Of a stretch of DNA of 36,760 nucleotides, positions 1 through 6,290 are shown piece by piece. Position 1 is the stretch's first letter; every line of letters starts with the position of its first letter. Below the pieces are notes generated by a model. The model was not told where the DNA came from, ran no database searches, and worked only from the letters and a program-made list of their open reading frames with translations. Source of the DNA: Verrucomicrobiota bacterium (GTDB taxonomy: Bacteria; Verrucomicrobiota; Verrucomicrobiia; Opitutales; Opitutaceae); NCBI GenBank assembly GCA_023430825.1, contig JAEYYL010000402.1, forward strand, positions 1 to 36,760, in the 5' to 3' direction. A program made the translations under genes and the position numbers.

Positions 1-128
1 CTAAGAGTCTGTCGGACTTAGGCGCACAAAGGCGTTTATAGATGCATATTCGATCTCACGGGACCTTTTTATCGCGAATAATCGATGCCAGATGGCCTTC
101 ATTTTCTAAGTCCGACAGACTCCTAAAG
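1..128. repeat. MITE-like element with 16-bp terminal inverted repeats
   Basis: Positions 6-21 (AGTCTGTCGGACTTAG) are the perfect reverse complement of 106-121; pairing continues one base outward. Each arm is also a near-palindrome (AGTC, five bases, GACT). The interior is noticeably AT-richer than the flanking genes and has no ORF of substance. The right arm overlaps the stop codon of the NikR gene (TAG at 123-125), so the element has either inserted at the gene's end or serves as its 3' hairpin. No transposase is present, so mobility is inferred only from the terminal repeats. Confidence 0.6.
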
Positions 129-560
129 GAGGGGCGGCATGGCGGTGGCGGTGAGGTTGAGACGGGCGTGTTTGACGCCTTTGCAAGCGGCGAGCGTGTC
201 GGCGAGGACGCGGAGTTCGCGGGCCGGCCCTTGGACGAGAAGGACCTCGAGGTAGTGGTGATGCTCGAGGTGCACGTGCATGGAGGTGACGACCATCAGG
301 AAGTTGCGGTGCTGGATGTCGGCGAGTTTCCGCTGGAGGTTTCGTTTCCGGTAATCGTAAACGAGCGTAATGGTGCCGGCGAGGCGTTGGGTGCCGAGTT
401 CCTGGGCGTGCTCGATGAGGCGGTCGCGGGCCATCTCGGCGATCGCGTGGGAGCGGTTGGGGAGTTTGCGGCGCGCGACCATGTCGTCGAGTTCGTCGAG
501 GAGATCGGCGGGCAGGGAAACGCTGAAGCGGGCGAGCGCGGGTTTGGGTCGAGGCGACAT
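123..560 (-). CDS. nikR: NikR-family nickel-responsive regulator, Cys ligand replaced
   Basis: A 145-residue ribbon-helix-helix transcription factor with a C-terminal ACT-like metal domain, the length and layout of NikR. Residues about 9-50 form the RHH DNA-binding part (RFSVSLPADLLDELD, then NRSHAIAEMARDRL). The metal domain holds His84, His95 and His97, matching E. coli NikR His76, His87 and His89 with a constant offset of eight. The fourth ligand, E. coli Cys95, aligns with Tyr103 in HVHLEHHHYLEV. With no sulfur ligand, the usual square-planar nickel site cannot form as known, so the true effector is uncertain. It is the last gene of an ABC-transporter operon, 141 bp after the ATPase gene, and probably regulates it. 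Family assignment is firm; metal specificity is not. Confidence 0.88.
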   Translation of the reverse strand: MSPRPKPALARFSVSLPADLLDELDDMVARRKLPNRSHAIAEMARDRLIEHAQELGTQRLAGTITLVYDYRKRNLQRKLADIQHRNFLMVVTSMHVHLEHHHYLEVLLVQGPARELRVLADTLAACKGVKHARLNLTATAMPPLL

Positions 561-575
561 GCGGTGCAGAGTGGA

Positions 576-685
576 GTAGTTGGTAATGAGTAGTCGGTAA
601 TTGGTGGGGCGAACGCGGGCGGAGGCGGCGTCGGCAGGGAGAGTCCGTGGTTATGACCAAATGCTAGATACCAACTACCAACTAC
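576..685. repeat. Inverted 'word' repeat between ATPase and nikR
   Basis: GTAGTTGGTA at 576-585 is mirrored by TACCAACTAC at 669-678 and again, overlapping, at 676-685. On the left the word is repeated in decayed form (TAGTCGGTAATTGG). The element occupies nearly the whole gap between the two genes and would form a hairpin in their shared transcript. Confidence 0.55.
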
Positions 686-701
686 GGCCTCGATGGCATG
701 T

Positions 702-1616
702 TTATTCCACATCGTCGCCGGCCTGGGTGAGGCGGACGATGGGGAGTTTTTCGACGTGGTAGTCGATGGGCGGATGGATGAGGGCGTCGAGGCGGCGGCG
801 CGTGGCGAGGAACTCGGGCGTGTTGAGCTGCGCGGGAGAGCGCGGACGCGGCACGGGGACCTCGATGAGTTCCTGCACTTCACCGGGGTTGGCTTTGAGG
901 ACGAGAATGCGGTCGGCGAGGAGGATGGCTTCGTCGAGGTCGTGCGTGATGAAGAGGATGGTGACGTCGACATTGCGCCAGATCTCGAGGAGATGGGCCT
1001 GCATCTGCGCGCGGGTCTGGGCGTCGAGAGCGCCGAACGGTTCGTCCATGAGAAGAATGCGCGGCTGGGCGGCGAGCGCGCGGGCGATGGCGGTGCGCTG
1101 TTTCATGCCGCCGGAGAGTTGGGCGGGGTAGGCGTCCTTGAAGCGCGTGAGGCCGACGAGGTCGATCCACTGGCGGGCTTCGCGTTCGGCCTGGTCGCGG
1201 CCCATGCCCTCCATTTCGAGGCCGAACATGACGTTGCGCATGACGGTGCGCCACGGGAAGAGGGTGTAGCCTTGGAAGACCATGCCGCGATCGGGGCATG
1301 GTCCGCTGACGGGCTGGCCGTCGAGCAGCATGCGGCCGGAGGAAGGTTCCTCGAGGCCGGCGAGGATGCGGATGAGGGTGGATTTGCCGCAGCCGGACGG
1401 GCCGATGACGCAGAGGAATTCGCGGCGGTGAACCTGGAAGTTGATGTCGCGAAGCGCGGTGACGGTGCCGCCGCTCGAGCCGGACGGGAAGGTGCGCGTG
1501 AGGTGTTCGACGTCGAGAACGACGGGACGTTGCTTCAGTTTGGCGAAGCGCTCGGCGACAGCGGGGGATTGGGCGCGGTAGTCGGGGAGCGGGAGCGAGG
1601 CGTCGGGGGAAGTCAT
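702..1616 (-). CDS. ABC transporter ATPase, NitT/TauT (SsuB/TauB) type
   Basis: The 304-residue cytoplasmic ATP-hydrolysing subunit of the transporter encoded just upstream. Walker A GPSGCGKST is at 72-80, the Q-loop Gln at 115, the signature LSGGM at 167-171, Walker B ILLMDE at 187-192 and the switch His at 225, so it should be active. The family is usually about 250-270 residues; here a 35-residue N-terminal extension and a C-terminal tail of about 60 residues are extra. It follows the permease gene after 135 bp, nearly all of which is an inverted repeat, and precedes nikR. SsuB/TauB-type ATPases serve sulfonate, nitrate, taurine and related uptake; substrate cannot be read from this subunit. 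Confidence 0.9.
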   Translation of the reverse strand: MTSPDASLPLPDYRAQSPAVAERFAKLKQRPVVLDVEHLTRTFPSGSSGGTVTALRDINFQVHRREFLCVIGPSGCGKSTLIRILAGLEEPSSGRMLLDGQPVSGPCPDRGMVFQGYTLFPWRTVMRNVMFGLEMEGMGRDQAEREARQWIDLVGLTRFKDAYPAQLSGGMKQRTAIARALAAQPRILLMDEPFGALDAQTRAQMQAHLLEIWRNVDVTILFITHDLDEAILLADRILVLKANPGEVQELIEVPVPRPRSPAQLNTPEFLATRRRLDALIHPPIDYHVEKLPIVRLTQAGDDVE

Positions 1617-1624
1617 CGCAGGAA

Positions 1625-1751
1625 CCGCCCGCGAATCACGCGAATCGCCGCGAATCGGAGTTCGGAATTAAGGAAACTGAAACCACGGATGGACGCGGAC
1701 GAACACGGATGAGAAGGGAGATTCGCGGACATTGGCGTGATTCGCGGGCGG
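1625..1751. repeat. Inverted repeat element filling the permease-ATPase gap
   Basis: The 21 bases at 1625-1645 (beginning CCGCCCGCGAATCACGC) match the reverse complement of 1731-1751 at 20 of 21 positions. The right end abuts the permease stop codon and the left end lies 8 bp from the ATPase start. The interior has the word ACCACGGATGGACGCGGACG, related to the element at 17431-17538. It would form a long hairpin within the operon transcript. Confidence 0.65.
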
Positions 1752-2795
1752 TCAGGGTTTGGGTTTTTCGGGGAAGAGGAGGACGTCGCGGCCGGCGAAG
1801 AGGCGTTGGAGGAACGTGGAGAAACGGCTCGGGCGCGTGAGTTTCCATGGGAAGAGCCGGCGGCCGAACCAGGCGAGCACTTGGTCGGTGGCGAGACCGA
1901 TGACGCCGATGATGATGATGGCGGCGTAAACGTTTTCGAAGTTTCGATACTTCGCCTGCTGGTTGATGAAAAACGTGATTCCGCTGGAGACGCCGACGAC
2001 CTCGGCGACGATCAGGTAGGTCCACGCCCAGCCGAGGAGGATGCGCTGGTCGTTGTAGAGATCGACGATGCTGTTGGGGAGGACGACGCGCAGGAGGAGC
2101 TGCTTGGGGCGCGCGCCGAGGGTTTGCGCGGCCTCGATGAGCGCGGGGTCATGGCGACGGACGGTGTTGGCGACGACGAGGACTTGTTGGAAAAACGTGC
2201 CGATGACGATGATCGCGACCTTGGGCGCCTGATAGATGCCGAGGACGGCGACGGCGAGGGCGCCGAAGGCGGGGGCCGGCATGTAGCGGATGAAATCGAT
2301 GACGGGCTCGGTGAGGCGTGAGAGGGGTGGATAGGCACCGCAGAGAATGCCGAGCGGGATGCCGAGGAGCGAGGAGATGAGGAAGCCGCGGAAAATGGTG
2401 TCGATGCTCAACGCGAGGCTTTCGTGCAGCCAGAGATCGCCGCGGAGAACGGGCTTGGTGGTGAACGCGGTGTAGAAGGCGCGCGCGACCTGGTGCGGAG
2501 CGGGGAGGAAAACAGGGTTGGCGGGTGTGCCGGTGGCGGGGCGGAGCGTGGCGTCGGAGGTGGCGTCGAGTCTCGCGTTTTCGGCGGTGAAGACGGCGCG
2601 TTCGACGAGGAGGCCAGGCGTGAACCACGCGACGCTGCCCGGATCGGTGACGCGGACGAGCGGATGCCAAAGCCAGGGGATGTAACTGAAGGCGGACCAG
2701 ACGGCGAGCGGTAGCAGGAAGGAGAGGACGGTGAAGAGGCGTCGGCGATGCGGCGGGAGGTCGCGACCGATGGCGAAGAAACGAGGATTAGGCAT
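1752..2795 (-). CDS. ABC transporter permease, NitT/TauT (SsuC) type
   Basis: A 347-residue inner-membrane channel subunit with the binding-protein-dependent transport fold. One N-terminal helix (about 20-40, LFTVLSFLLPLAVWSAFSYI) is followed by a periplasmic stretch of about 75 residues rich in Pro and Ala, then the five-helix core from about 125. The EAA loop is visible as EAAQTLGARPKQLLLRVVLP, the contact for the ATPase. The long insert after helix 1 makes it larger than ordinary SsuC/TauC (about 250-270) and, from memory, recalls permeases encoded near urea/guanidine carboxylase genes. It lies 194 bp after the binding-protein gene in the same operon. Transporter class is firm; the substrate is unknown. 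Confidence 0.88.
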   Translation of the reverse strand: MPNPRFFAIGRDLPPHRRRLFTVLSFLLPLAVWSAFSYIPWLWHPLVRVTDPGSVAWFTPGLLVERAVFTAENARLDATSDATLRPATGTPANPVFLPAPHQVARAFYTAFTTKPVLRGDLWLHESLALSIDTIFRGFLISSLLGIPLGILCGAYPPLSRLTEPVIDFIRYMPAPAFGALAVAVLGIYQAPKVAIIVIGTFFQQVLVVANTVRRHDPALIEAAQTLGARPKQLLLRVVLPNSIVDLYNDQRILLGWAWTYLIVAEVVGVSSGITFFINQQAKYRNFENVYAAIIIIGVIGLATDQVLAWFGRRLFPWKLTRPSRFSTFLQRLFAGRDVLLFPEKPKP

Positions 2796-2892
2796 CGCGT
2801 GGCGGCGGAGGGCGGGAGCGACCGAGGGTCAGAGGAACCGGGAGGCGCATATCACCGCCTTGGAGTAGGAGTGCGAATGATCGGAGGATAAG

Positions 2893-2950
2893 GGGGCCGC
2901 GCCCTCGCCGGGTGAGGAGAGCGAAGCGCGGCGAGGGCGCCGCGCCTCCA
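2893..2950. repeat. GC-rich hairpin repeat between binding protein and permease
   Basis: GCGCCCTCGCCG at 2899-2910 is perfectly inverted at 2929-2940. The right half also holds its own hairpin: GCGCGGCG, loop AGGG, CGCCGCGC (2926-2945). The 26 bases at 2925-2950 recur at 14170-14195 with one mismatch, so this is a dispersed repeat. Within the operon it might attenuate transcription between the two genes. Confidence 0.55.
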
Positions 2951-2988
2951 TGGTTTAGCGCGCGAGGGAGTTCGCGGCGTCCGGTGGG

Positions 2989-3993
2989 TTACTTTTTGCC
3001 GAGGGCGAGGGCTTCGGCGGTGATTTTGTCGTCGATGTAGGAGGCGACGTCCTGGGCGTCTTTGTAAACGCCGTTGGCGACGTTGAACTCGTCGGAGACT
3101 TTCGAGGACCCGAGGAGCGAGCCGAAGGTGCCGTTCTTGTTGGCGATGATCCGGGCGCTTTCGGCGAGGGTGAGGAAGCGGGTGCCGCCGATGAACGCGG
3201 CATACTCCTCGGGCGTCGAGCCGGTGCGCGCGGCCATGATCTTGAGCGCGTCGGCTTTCGTGGCGGGATCGGTGATGTAGGCGAGGGTCTTGTCCCAGAC
3301 GGAGACGAGTTTCACCCAGGCGGCGCGGTTCTGCGCGAGGCTTTGGGGCGAGACGGTGATGGTGTCGTAGATGAGGCCGGGCTCGTCGGCGGAGGAGTAG
3401 ATCGAGGTGGAACCGGCGAGGGCTTTGAGGGCCTGGCCGGAGTTGGGCTGCCATGCGGCGATGGCATCGACCTGTCCGGAGGCGAGGACCTGCGGGGTCT
3501 GGTTGGTGGGGGTGTTGACGATCTCGACGTCGGACTCGGTCATGCCGGCTTTTTTCAGGCCGTTGAGGAGCATGAGGTGTTCGACGAAGCCGACCTCGAG
3601 GCCGATCTTTTTTCCTTTGAGATCCTTCAGCGATTTGATGCCGGGGCGGGCGACGATCATGTCGTTGCCGTTGCTGTAGTCGGTCAGCATGATGATGACG
3701 TTTTTGGCGCCGTTGGCGCCGGTGACGAGGGCGTCGCCGTTGGTGACCATGACGGCGTCGACCTGGCCGGCGGTGAACGCTTCCATCGACGGACCGTATT
3801 CGAACCAGAGGAATTCGGCGTCGACACCGGCGTCCTTGAGCCAGCCTTTCTGGATGGCGACCTCCCAGGCGACCCAGCCCGGCCAGTCGCTGTAGGCGAT
3901 CTTCAACGGAGCGGCGGAAGCGGACGTGGCGGCGGAAACGAAAAGGGCGGTGGCGAGCAGGCAGGCGGAGGCGAGGCGGCGGAGGAGCTTCAT
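2989..3993 (-). CDS. Periplasmic substrate-binding protein of NitT/TauT-type ABC transporter
   Basis: A 334-residue periplasmic solute receptor, first gene of the transporter operon. The ATG at 3993 was chosen because it begins a clean signal peptide (MKLLRRLASACLLATALFVS, cleavage near ASA-AP, about residues 27-28); a longer frame reading back to 4125 would put Pro/Arg-rich sequence before it and run through an operator. The mature part opens LKIAYSDWPGWVAWE and contains FTAGQVDAVMVTNGDAL and TDYSNGNDMIVA, patterns I associate from memory with binding proteins encoded beside urea (guanidine) carboxylase genes. No carboxylase is nearby. The linked NikR suggests metal or metal-dependent nitrogen metabolism, but the ligand is not established. 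Confidence 0.85.
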   Translation of the reverse strand: MKLLRRLASACLLATALFVSAATSASAAPLKIAYSDWPGWVAWEVAIQKGWLKDAGVDAEFLWFEYGPSMEAFTAGQVDAVMVTNGDALVTGANGAKNVIIMLTDYSNGNDMIVARPGIKSLKDLKGKKIGLEVGFVEHLMLLNGLKKAGMTESDVEIVNTPTNQTPQVLASGQVDAIAAWQPNSGQALKALAGSTSIYSSADEPGLIYDTITVSPQSLAQNRAAWVKLVSVWDKTLAYITDPATKADALKIMAARTGSTPEEYAAFIGGTRFLTLAESARIIANKNGTFGSLLGSSKVSDEFNVANGVYKDAQDVASYIDDKITAEALALGKK

Positions 3994-4015
3994 GGCGAGA
4001 GCGGCGGTTGGGAGC

Positions 4016-4043
4016 GTGTTACGAATGTTTGATTGCGTGTTAC
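4016..4043 (-). promoter_or_regulatory. Direct repeat GTAACAC-N14-GTAACAC upstream of the binding-protein gene
   Basis: On the minus strand GTAACAC occurs at 4037-4043 and 4016-4022, 21 bases (two helical turns) apart, starting 23 bp upstream of the ATG at 3993. I recall a NikR signal of the form GTGTTAC-N14/15-GTAACAC reported for deltaproteobacteria; here word and spacing agree but the halves are direct rather than inverted, so assignment to NikR is only a suggestion. Confidence 0.35.
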
Positions 4044-4118
4044 GCCGTGGACGTGAGCAGGGGCCGTGCCGGGGCTGCGGAAAATTTTCGCCGCGCGGGC
4101 AGGCGGACGACCGAGGGT

Positions 4119-4139
4119 TTGTCATACATTATATGACAA
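4119..4139 (-). promoter_or_regulatory. Palindromic operator copy 1
   Basis: A 21-bp palindrome with arms TTGTCAT and ATGACAA separated by seven bases (ACATTAT on plus). It lies 125 bp upstream of the binding-protein ATG. Read on the minus strand it contains a perfect -10 hexamer TATAAT (4133-4128), so a bound protein would block a promoter there; no good -35 is visible 17 bp further up. It carries GTCATAC exactly, the half-site of the E. coli NikR operator, but the two halves face the opposite way and lie closer together than in E. coli. Confidence 0.7.
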
Positions 4140-4228
4140 TGTGCTGGGGACGGGCCGGCGGGGCGACGGGGCGAGCGCAGCGGGGGGCGCGAGCCGGTGA
4201 TGGGTGACGGGACGGGAGGCGCGGAGGT

Positions 4229-4249
4229 TTGTCATCTATTATATGACAA
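4229..4249 (-). promoter_or_regulatory. Palindromic operator copy 2
   Basis: Same 21-bp palindrome, arms TTGTCAT and ATGACAA, with centre CTATTAT. TATAAT is again present on the minus strand. The left flank GCGGAGGT is shared with copy 3, so these two probably arose by local duplication. Confidence 0.65.
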
Positions 4250-4359
4250 ACGCTTCGGGAGGTCCGGAGTGGCGAGGAGACGGTCGGTGGGGACGCTTGG
4301 TGGGGGGACGGTCGGGGCGGAGGACGGGAGCGGGGCGAGGCGCCGAAGGGCGCGGAGGT

Positions 4360-4380
4360 TTGTCATCTATTATATGACAA
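4360..4380 (-). promoter_or_regulatory. Palindromic operator copy 3
   Basis: Identical 21-bp palindrome to copy 2, 131 bp further upstream, including the shared flank GCGGAGGT. TATAAT is contained on the minus strand. Confidence 0.65.
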
Positions 4381-4416
4381 TTGCAGCGTGAGCTGCGGGA
4401 GAGAAGCGGGGGGGGA

Positions 4417-4437
4417 TTGTCATCTATTATATGACAA
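4417..4437 (-). promoter_or_regulatory. Palindromic operator copy 4
   Basis: Identical 21-bp palindrome core to copies 2 and 3, centred 57 bp upstream of copy 3 and preceded by a G run. Copies 1-4 are spaced 110, 131 and 57 bp centre to centre in otherwise G-rich, gene-free DNA. Confidence 0.65.
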
Positions 4438-4885
4438 TGGGGCGCGAGCCGCCGGGGGGGAGAGGCGGGTGGCGCGGCGGGGCTCGTCGACGGCGTCGGC
4501 GGGCGGGGATGGTGCGATAGAGCCGGCTGTTCTTGCCGTCGCCGACGATGGCGGTGAGGAGGTTGAGGACGGGGAAGTCGGGGTGGGTGGCGGCGGGGAT
4601 GTGCCCGCGTTGACCGCGTTGCCGGCCAATGACGATCACCGTTCGAGAGTGGCCGGCTGGGCTCCGAACCGCTCATGCCCTTGCGGTGGCCGGCGTGGGC
4701 GCGAGGATTTCAACGACGATCGGCGGCACGCGCGATCCGGGTCGGGCATCGGTCATCAGAGGTGGTGCGGTGCTTCTGTCACGGAATGGAGTTCCGGTGC
4801 GGGTTGAAGCATCGCACTGTTACCTTACCGGCGTGCGCAACCGTGCATGAAGCGCGGCTGGCGGACATCGCGCCCAACCGCCGCT
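4438..4885. other. Gene-free stretch between operator array and M16 gene
   Basis: Together with the array this makes about 890 bp (3994-4885) without an intact gene. It holds the duplicated M16 fragment at 4508-4600, listed separately. A 73-codon open frame at 4629-4850 on plus has poor third-position GC compared with the true genes and no recognisable product. Just inside the M16 gene end, CGCCCA...TGGGCG around the stop codon may form a weak hairpin. Nothing else is seen. Confidence 0.5.
4508..4600 (-). pseudogene. 93-bp duplicated fragment of the M16 peptidase gene
   Basis: These 93 bases equal 6708-6800 of the downstream-listed M16 peptidase gene at 92 positions (one change, 4569), in the same orientation and exactly 2200 bp away. 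On minus it reads HPDFPVLNLLTAIVGDGKNS where the parent has HPDFPALNLLTAIVGDGKNS. Identity stops sharply on both sides, so it is a recent non-functional copy of an internal gene piece placed beside the operator array. Confidence 0.85.
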
Positions 4886-6271
4886 TTACGGCTGGGCGGT
4901 CGAGGGGACGCTGCCGGCTTTGATCAGGAAGAGCGACTCGGGCTTCACGTATTTCTTGATCGCGGCGTTCACGTCGGCGGTGGTGATGGCGGCGATCTTT
5001 TGCGGGAATTCGTCGAGCCAGCTTTGGTCGTAGCCGCGGTGGATCGCGGCGAGGAGCGAGCCGGCCATGCCGTCGGTGGTGGCGAGGGAGACCTTGAAGG
5101 TGCCGACGACGTTTTCCTTGCGGCGCGCGACTTCGTCGTCGGTGACGCCTTCACTATGCCAGCGGGTGAGCTGGCGCTGGGTGGAGGCGAGGCCCTGTTC
5201 GAGCAGGGCGGGGGCGAAGGTGGCGCCGATCTTCCATTCGCCGTCGTTGAAGGTGTCGCCGCCGAGGCTCGAGCCGATGCCGTAGGTGAGGCCTTCCTTG
5301 TCGCGCACGTTGGCCATCAGGCGGCCGGTGAAGCCGCTGCCGAGGATCGCGGTGCCGAGGCGCAGGGCCTGGTAGTCGGCGTCGCGGTAGCGCAGGCCGC
5401 TGGGCTGTCCAAGCACGACGGATACGCTGGGCTTGTCGGCCATGAAGAGGGATTGTTCGCGCGGGGCGTCGGTGCCGCGGGCGGGGGCGGCGCGCAGGAC
5501 GTCGACGCCGCCGGACCAGCCGGCGAAGTGCTCGGCGACGGCGGCCTGAAATTGCGGGGTGTCGACGTCGCCGACGACGACGAGCGTGAGATGCGCGGGG
5601 CCGTAGTATTTTTGGTGAAACGCCTTCACTTCCTCGAGGGTGGCGGATTCGGCGGCGGCGATGAATTCCTGGGTGGTGGGAGTGCGGTTCGGGTGGCCGA
5701 CGGGATAGATGGCGTGGTTGAAGGCTTCGCCGGCGCGGAAGTCGGGGCTCTCGAGCGAACGGCGCAGGCCGCCGATGAATTGTTTTTTGGCCTTCTCGAA
5801 TTCCTCCGCGGAGAGAGCGGGCGTGCGCAGCTGCTCGGCGATGAGCGAGACGACGAGCGGCACGTCCTTCTTCAGGCATTTGGCGCTGATCTCGGTCATT
5901 TGCGTGCCGACGCTGAAGCCGATGGTGGCGCCGACGCGCTCGAGTTTCTCGGCGATGGCGAACTTGTCCTGCTGGGTGGTGCCCTGGTCGAGGAGCATGC
6001 CGGTGAGCGTGGCGACGGCGACGTTGCCGTCGGCGGAAAACGCGTCGCCGGCGGGAAGCGAGCCGCGGATCGTGACAACGTCCTTCACGCCGGTGGGGTA
6101 GGCGAGCACGTCGACGCCGGCGATCTTCGAGCGCACGACGTTGGACGCGATGTCGGCGTGGAGCGCGGTCGCGAGGGACAGGAGGCAGAGGACGGAGGAC
6201 AGAGGACGGAGGACGGAGAACGGAAGACCGAAGACGGAGGACGGGGAAAGGAGGACGGAAGCGGTTTTCAT
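4886..6271 (-). CDS. M16 family peptidase-like protein, non-catalytic partner
   Basis: A 461-residue exported protein of the insulinase/mitochondrial-processing-peptidase (M16) fold. No HxxEH zinc motif is present, so it is the non-catalytic partner of the active M16 protein encoded 19 bp upstream; such pairs usually form a heterodimer that degrades peptides in the periplasm. Visible family features are LTGMLLDQGT early, FRAGEAFNHAIYPVGHPNR in the middle and HLTLVVVGDVD at the start of the second half. The N-terminal signal peptide (MKTASVLLSPSSVFGLPFSV...) is odd: its coding DNA is a tandem GTCCTCCGTCCTCTG word repeat (see 6168-6250), so the start and first 40 codons look repeat-derived. Confidence 0.85.
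   Translation of the reverse strand: MKTASVLLSPSSVFGLPFSVLRPLSSVLCLLSLATALHADIASNVVRSKIAGVDVLAYPTGVKDVVTIRGSLPAGDAFSADGNVAVATLTGMLLDQGTTQQDKFAIAEKLERVGATIGFSVGTQMTEISAKCLKKDVPLVVSLIAEQLRTPALSAEEFEKAKKQFIGGLRRSLESPDFRAGEAFNHAIYPVGHPNRTPTTQEFIAAAESATLEEVKAFHQKYYGPAHLTLVVVGDVDTPQFQAAVAEHFAGWSGGVDVLRAAPARGTDAPREQSLFMADKPSVSVVLGQPSGLRYRDADYQALRLGTAILGSGFTGRLMANVRDKEGLTYGIGSSLGGDTFNDGEWKIGATFAPALLEQGLASTQRQLTRWHSEGVTDDEVARRKENVVGTFKVSLATTDGMAGSLLAAIHRGYDQSWLDEFPQKIAAITTADVNAAIKKYVKPESLFLIKAGSVPSTAQP
6168..6250. repeat. Tandem GAGGACGGAGGACA word repeat forming a signal peptide
   Basis: The plus strand reads as decayed tandem copies of GAGGACGGAGGACAGAG. The repeat lies wholly inside the 5' end of the non-catalytic M16 gene, where minus-strand translation gives the Leu/Ser/Val-rich hydrophobic core of its signal peptide. 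Confidence 0.7.
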
Positions 6272-6290
6272 GGGAGCGGTGGGCGCGGTT

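Noticed and set aside
119..560. Classical E. coli-type NikR operator (GTATGA-N16-TCATAC)
   Set aside because: No such arrangement was found upstream of any gene here; only everted half-sites with short spacing occur.
3994..4125. Longer N-terminus for the binding protein, starting at 4125
   Set aside because: It would run through the first palindrome and place a Pro/Arg-rich stretch before an obvious signal peptide at 3993.
4119..4437. Four palindromes as a CRISPR array
   Set aside because: The spacing is irregular (110, 131 and 57 bp), the repeats are short symmetric palindromes, and no cas gene is present.
3994..4440. Guanidine-I (ykkC) riboswitch in the ABC operon leader
   Set aside because: Considered because the transporter resembles carboxylase-linked ones, but none of the conserved riboswitch core words could be found by eye.
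4629..4850. 73-codon plus-strand frame as a gene
   Set aside because: Third-position GC is far lower than in the real genes, there is no ribosome site and no recognisable motif.
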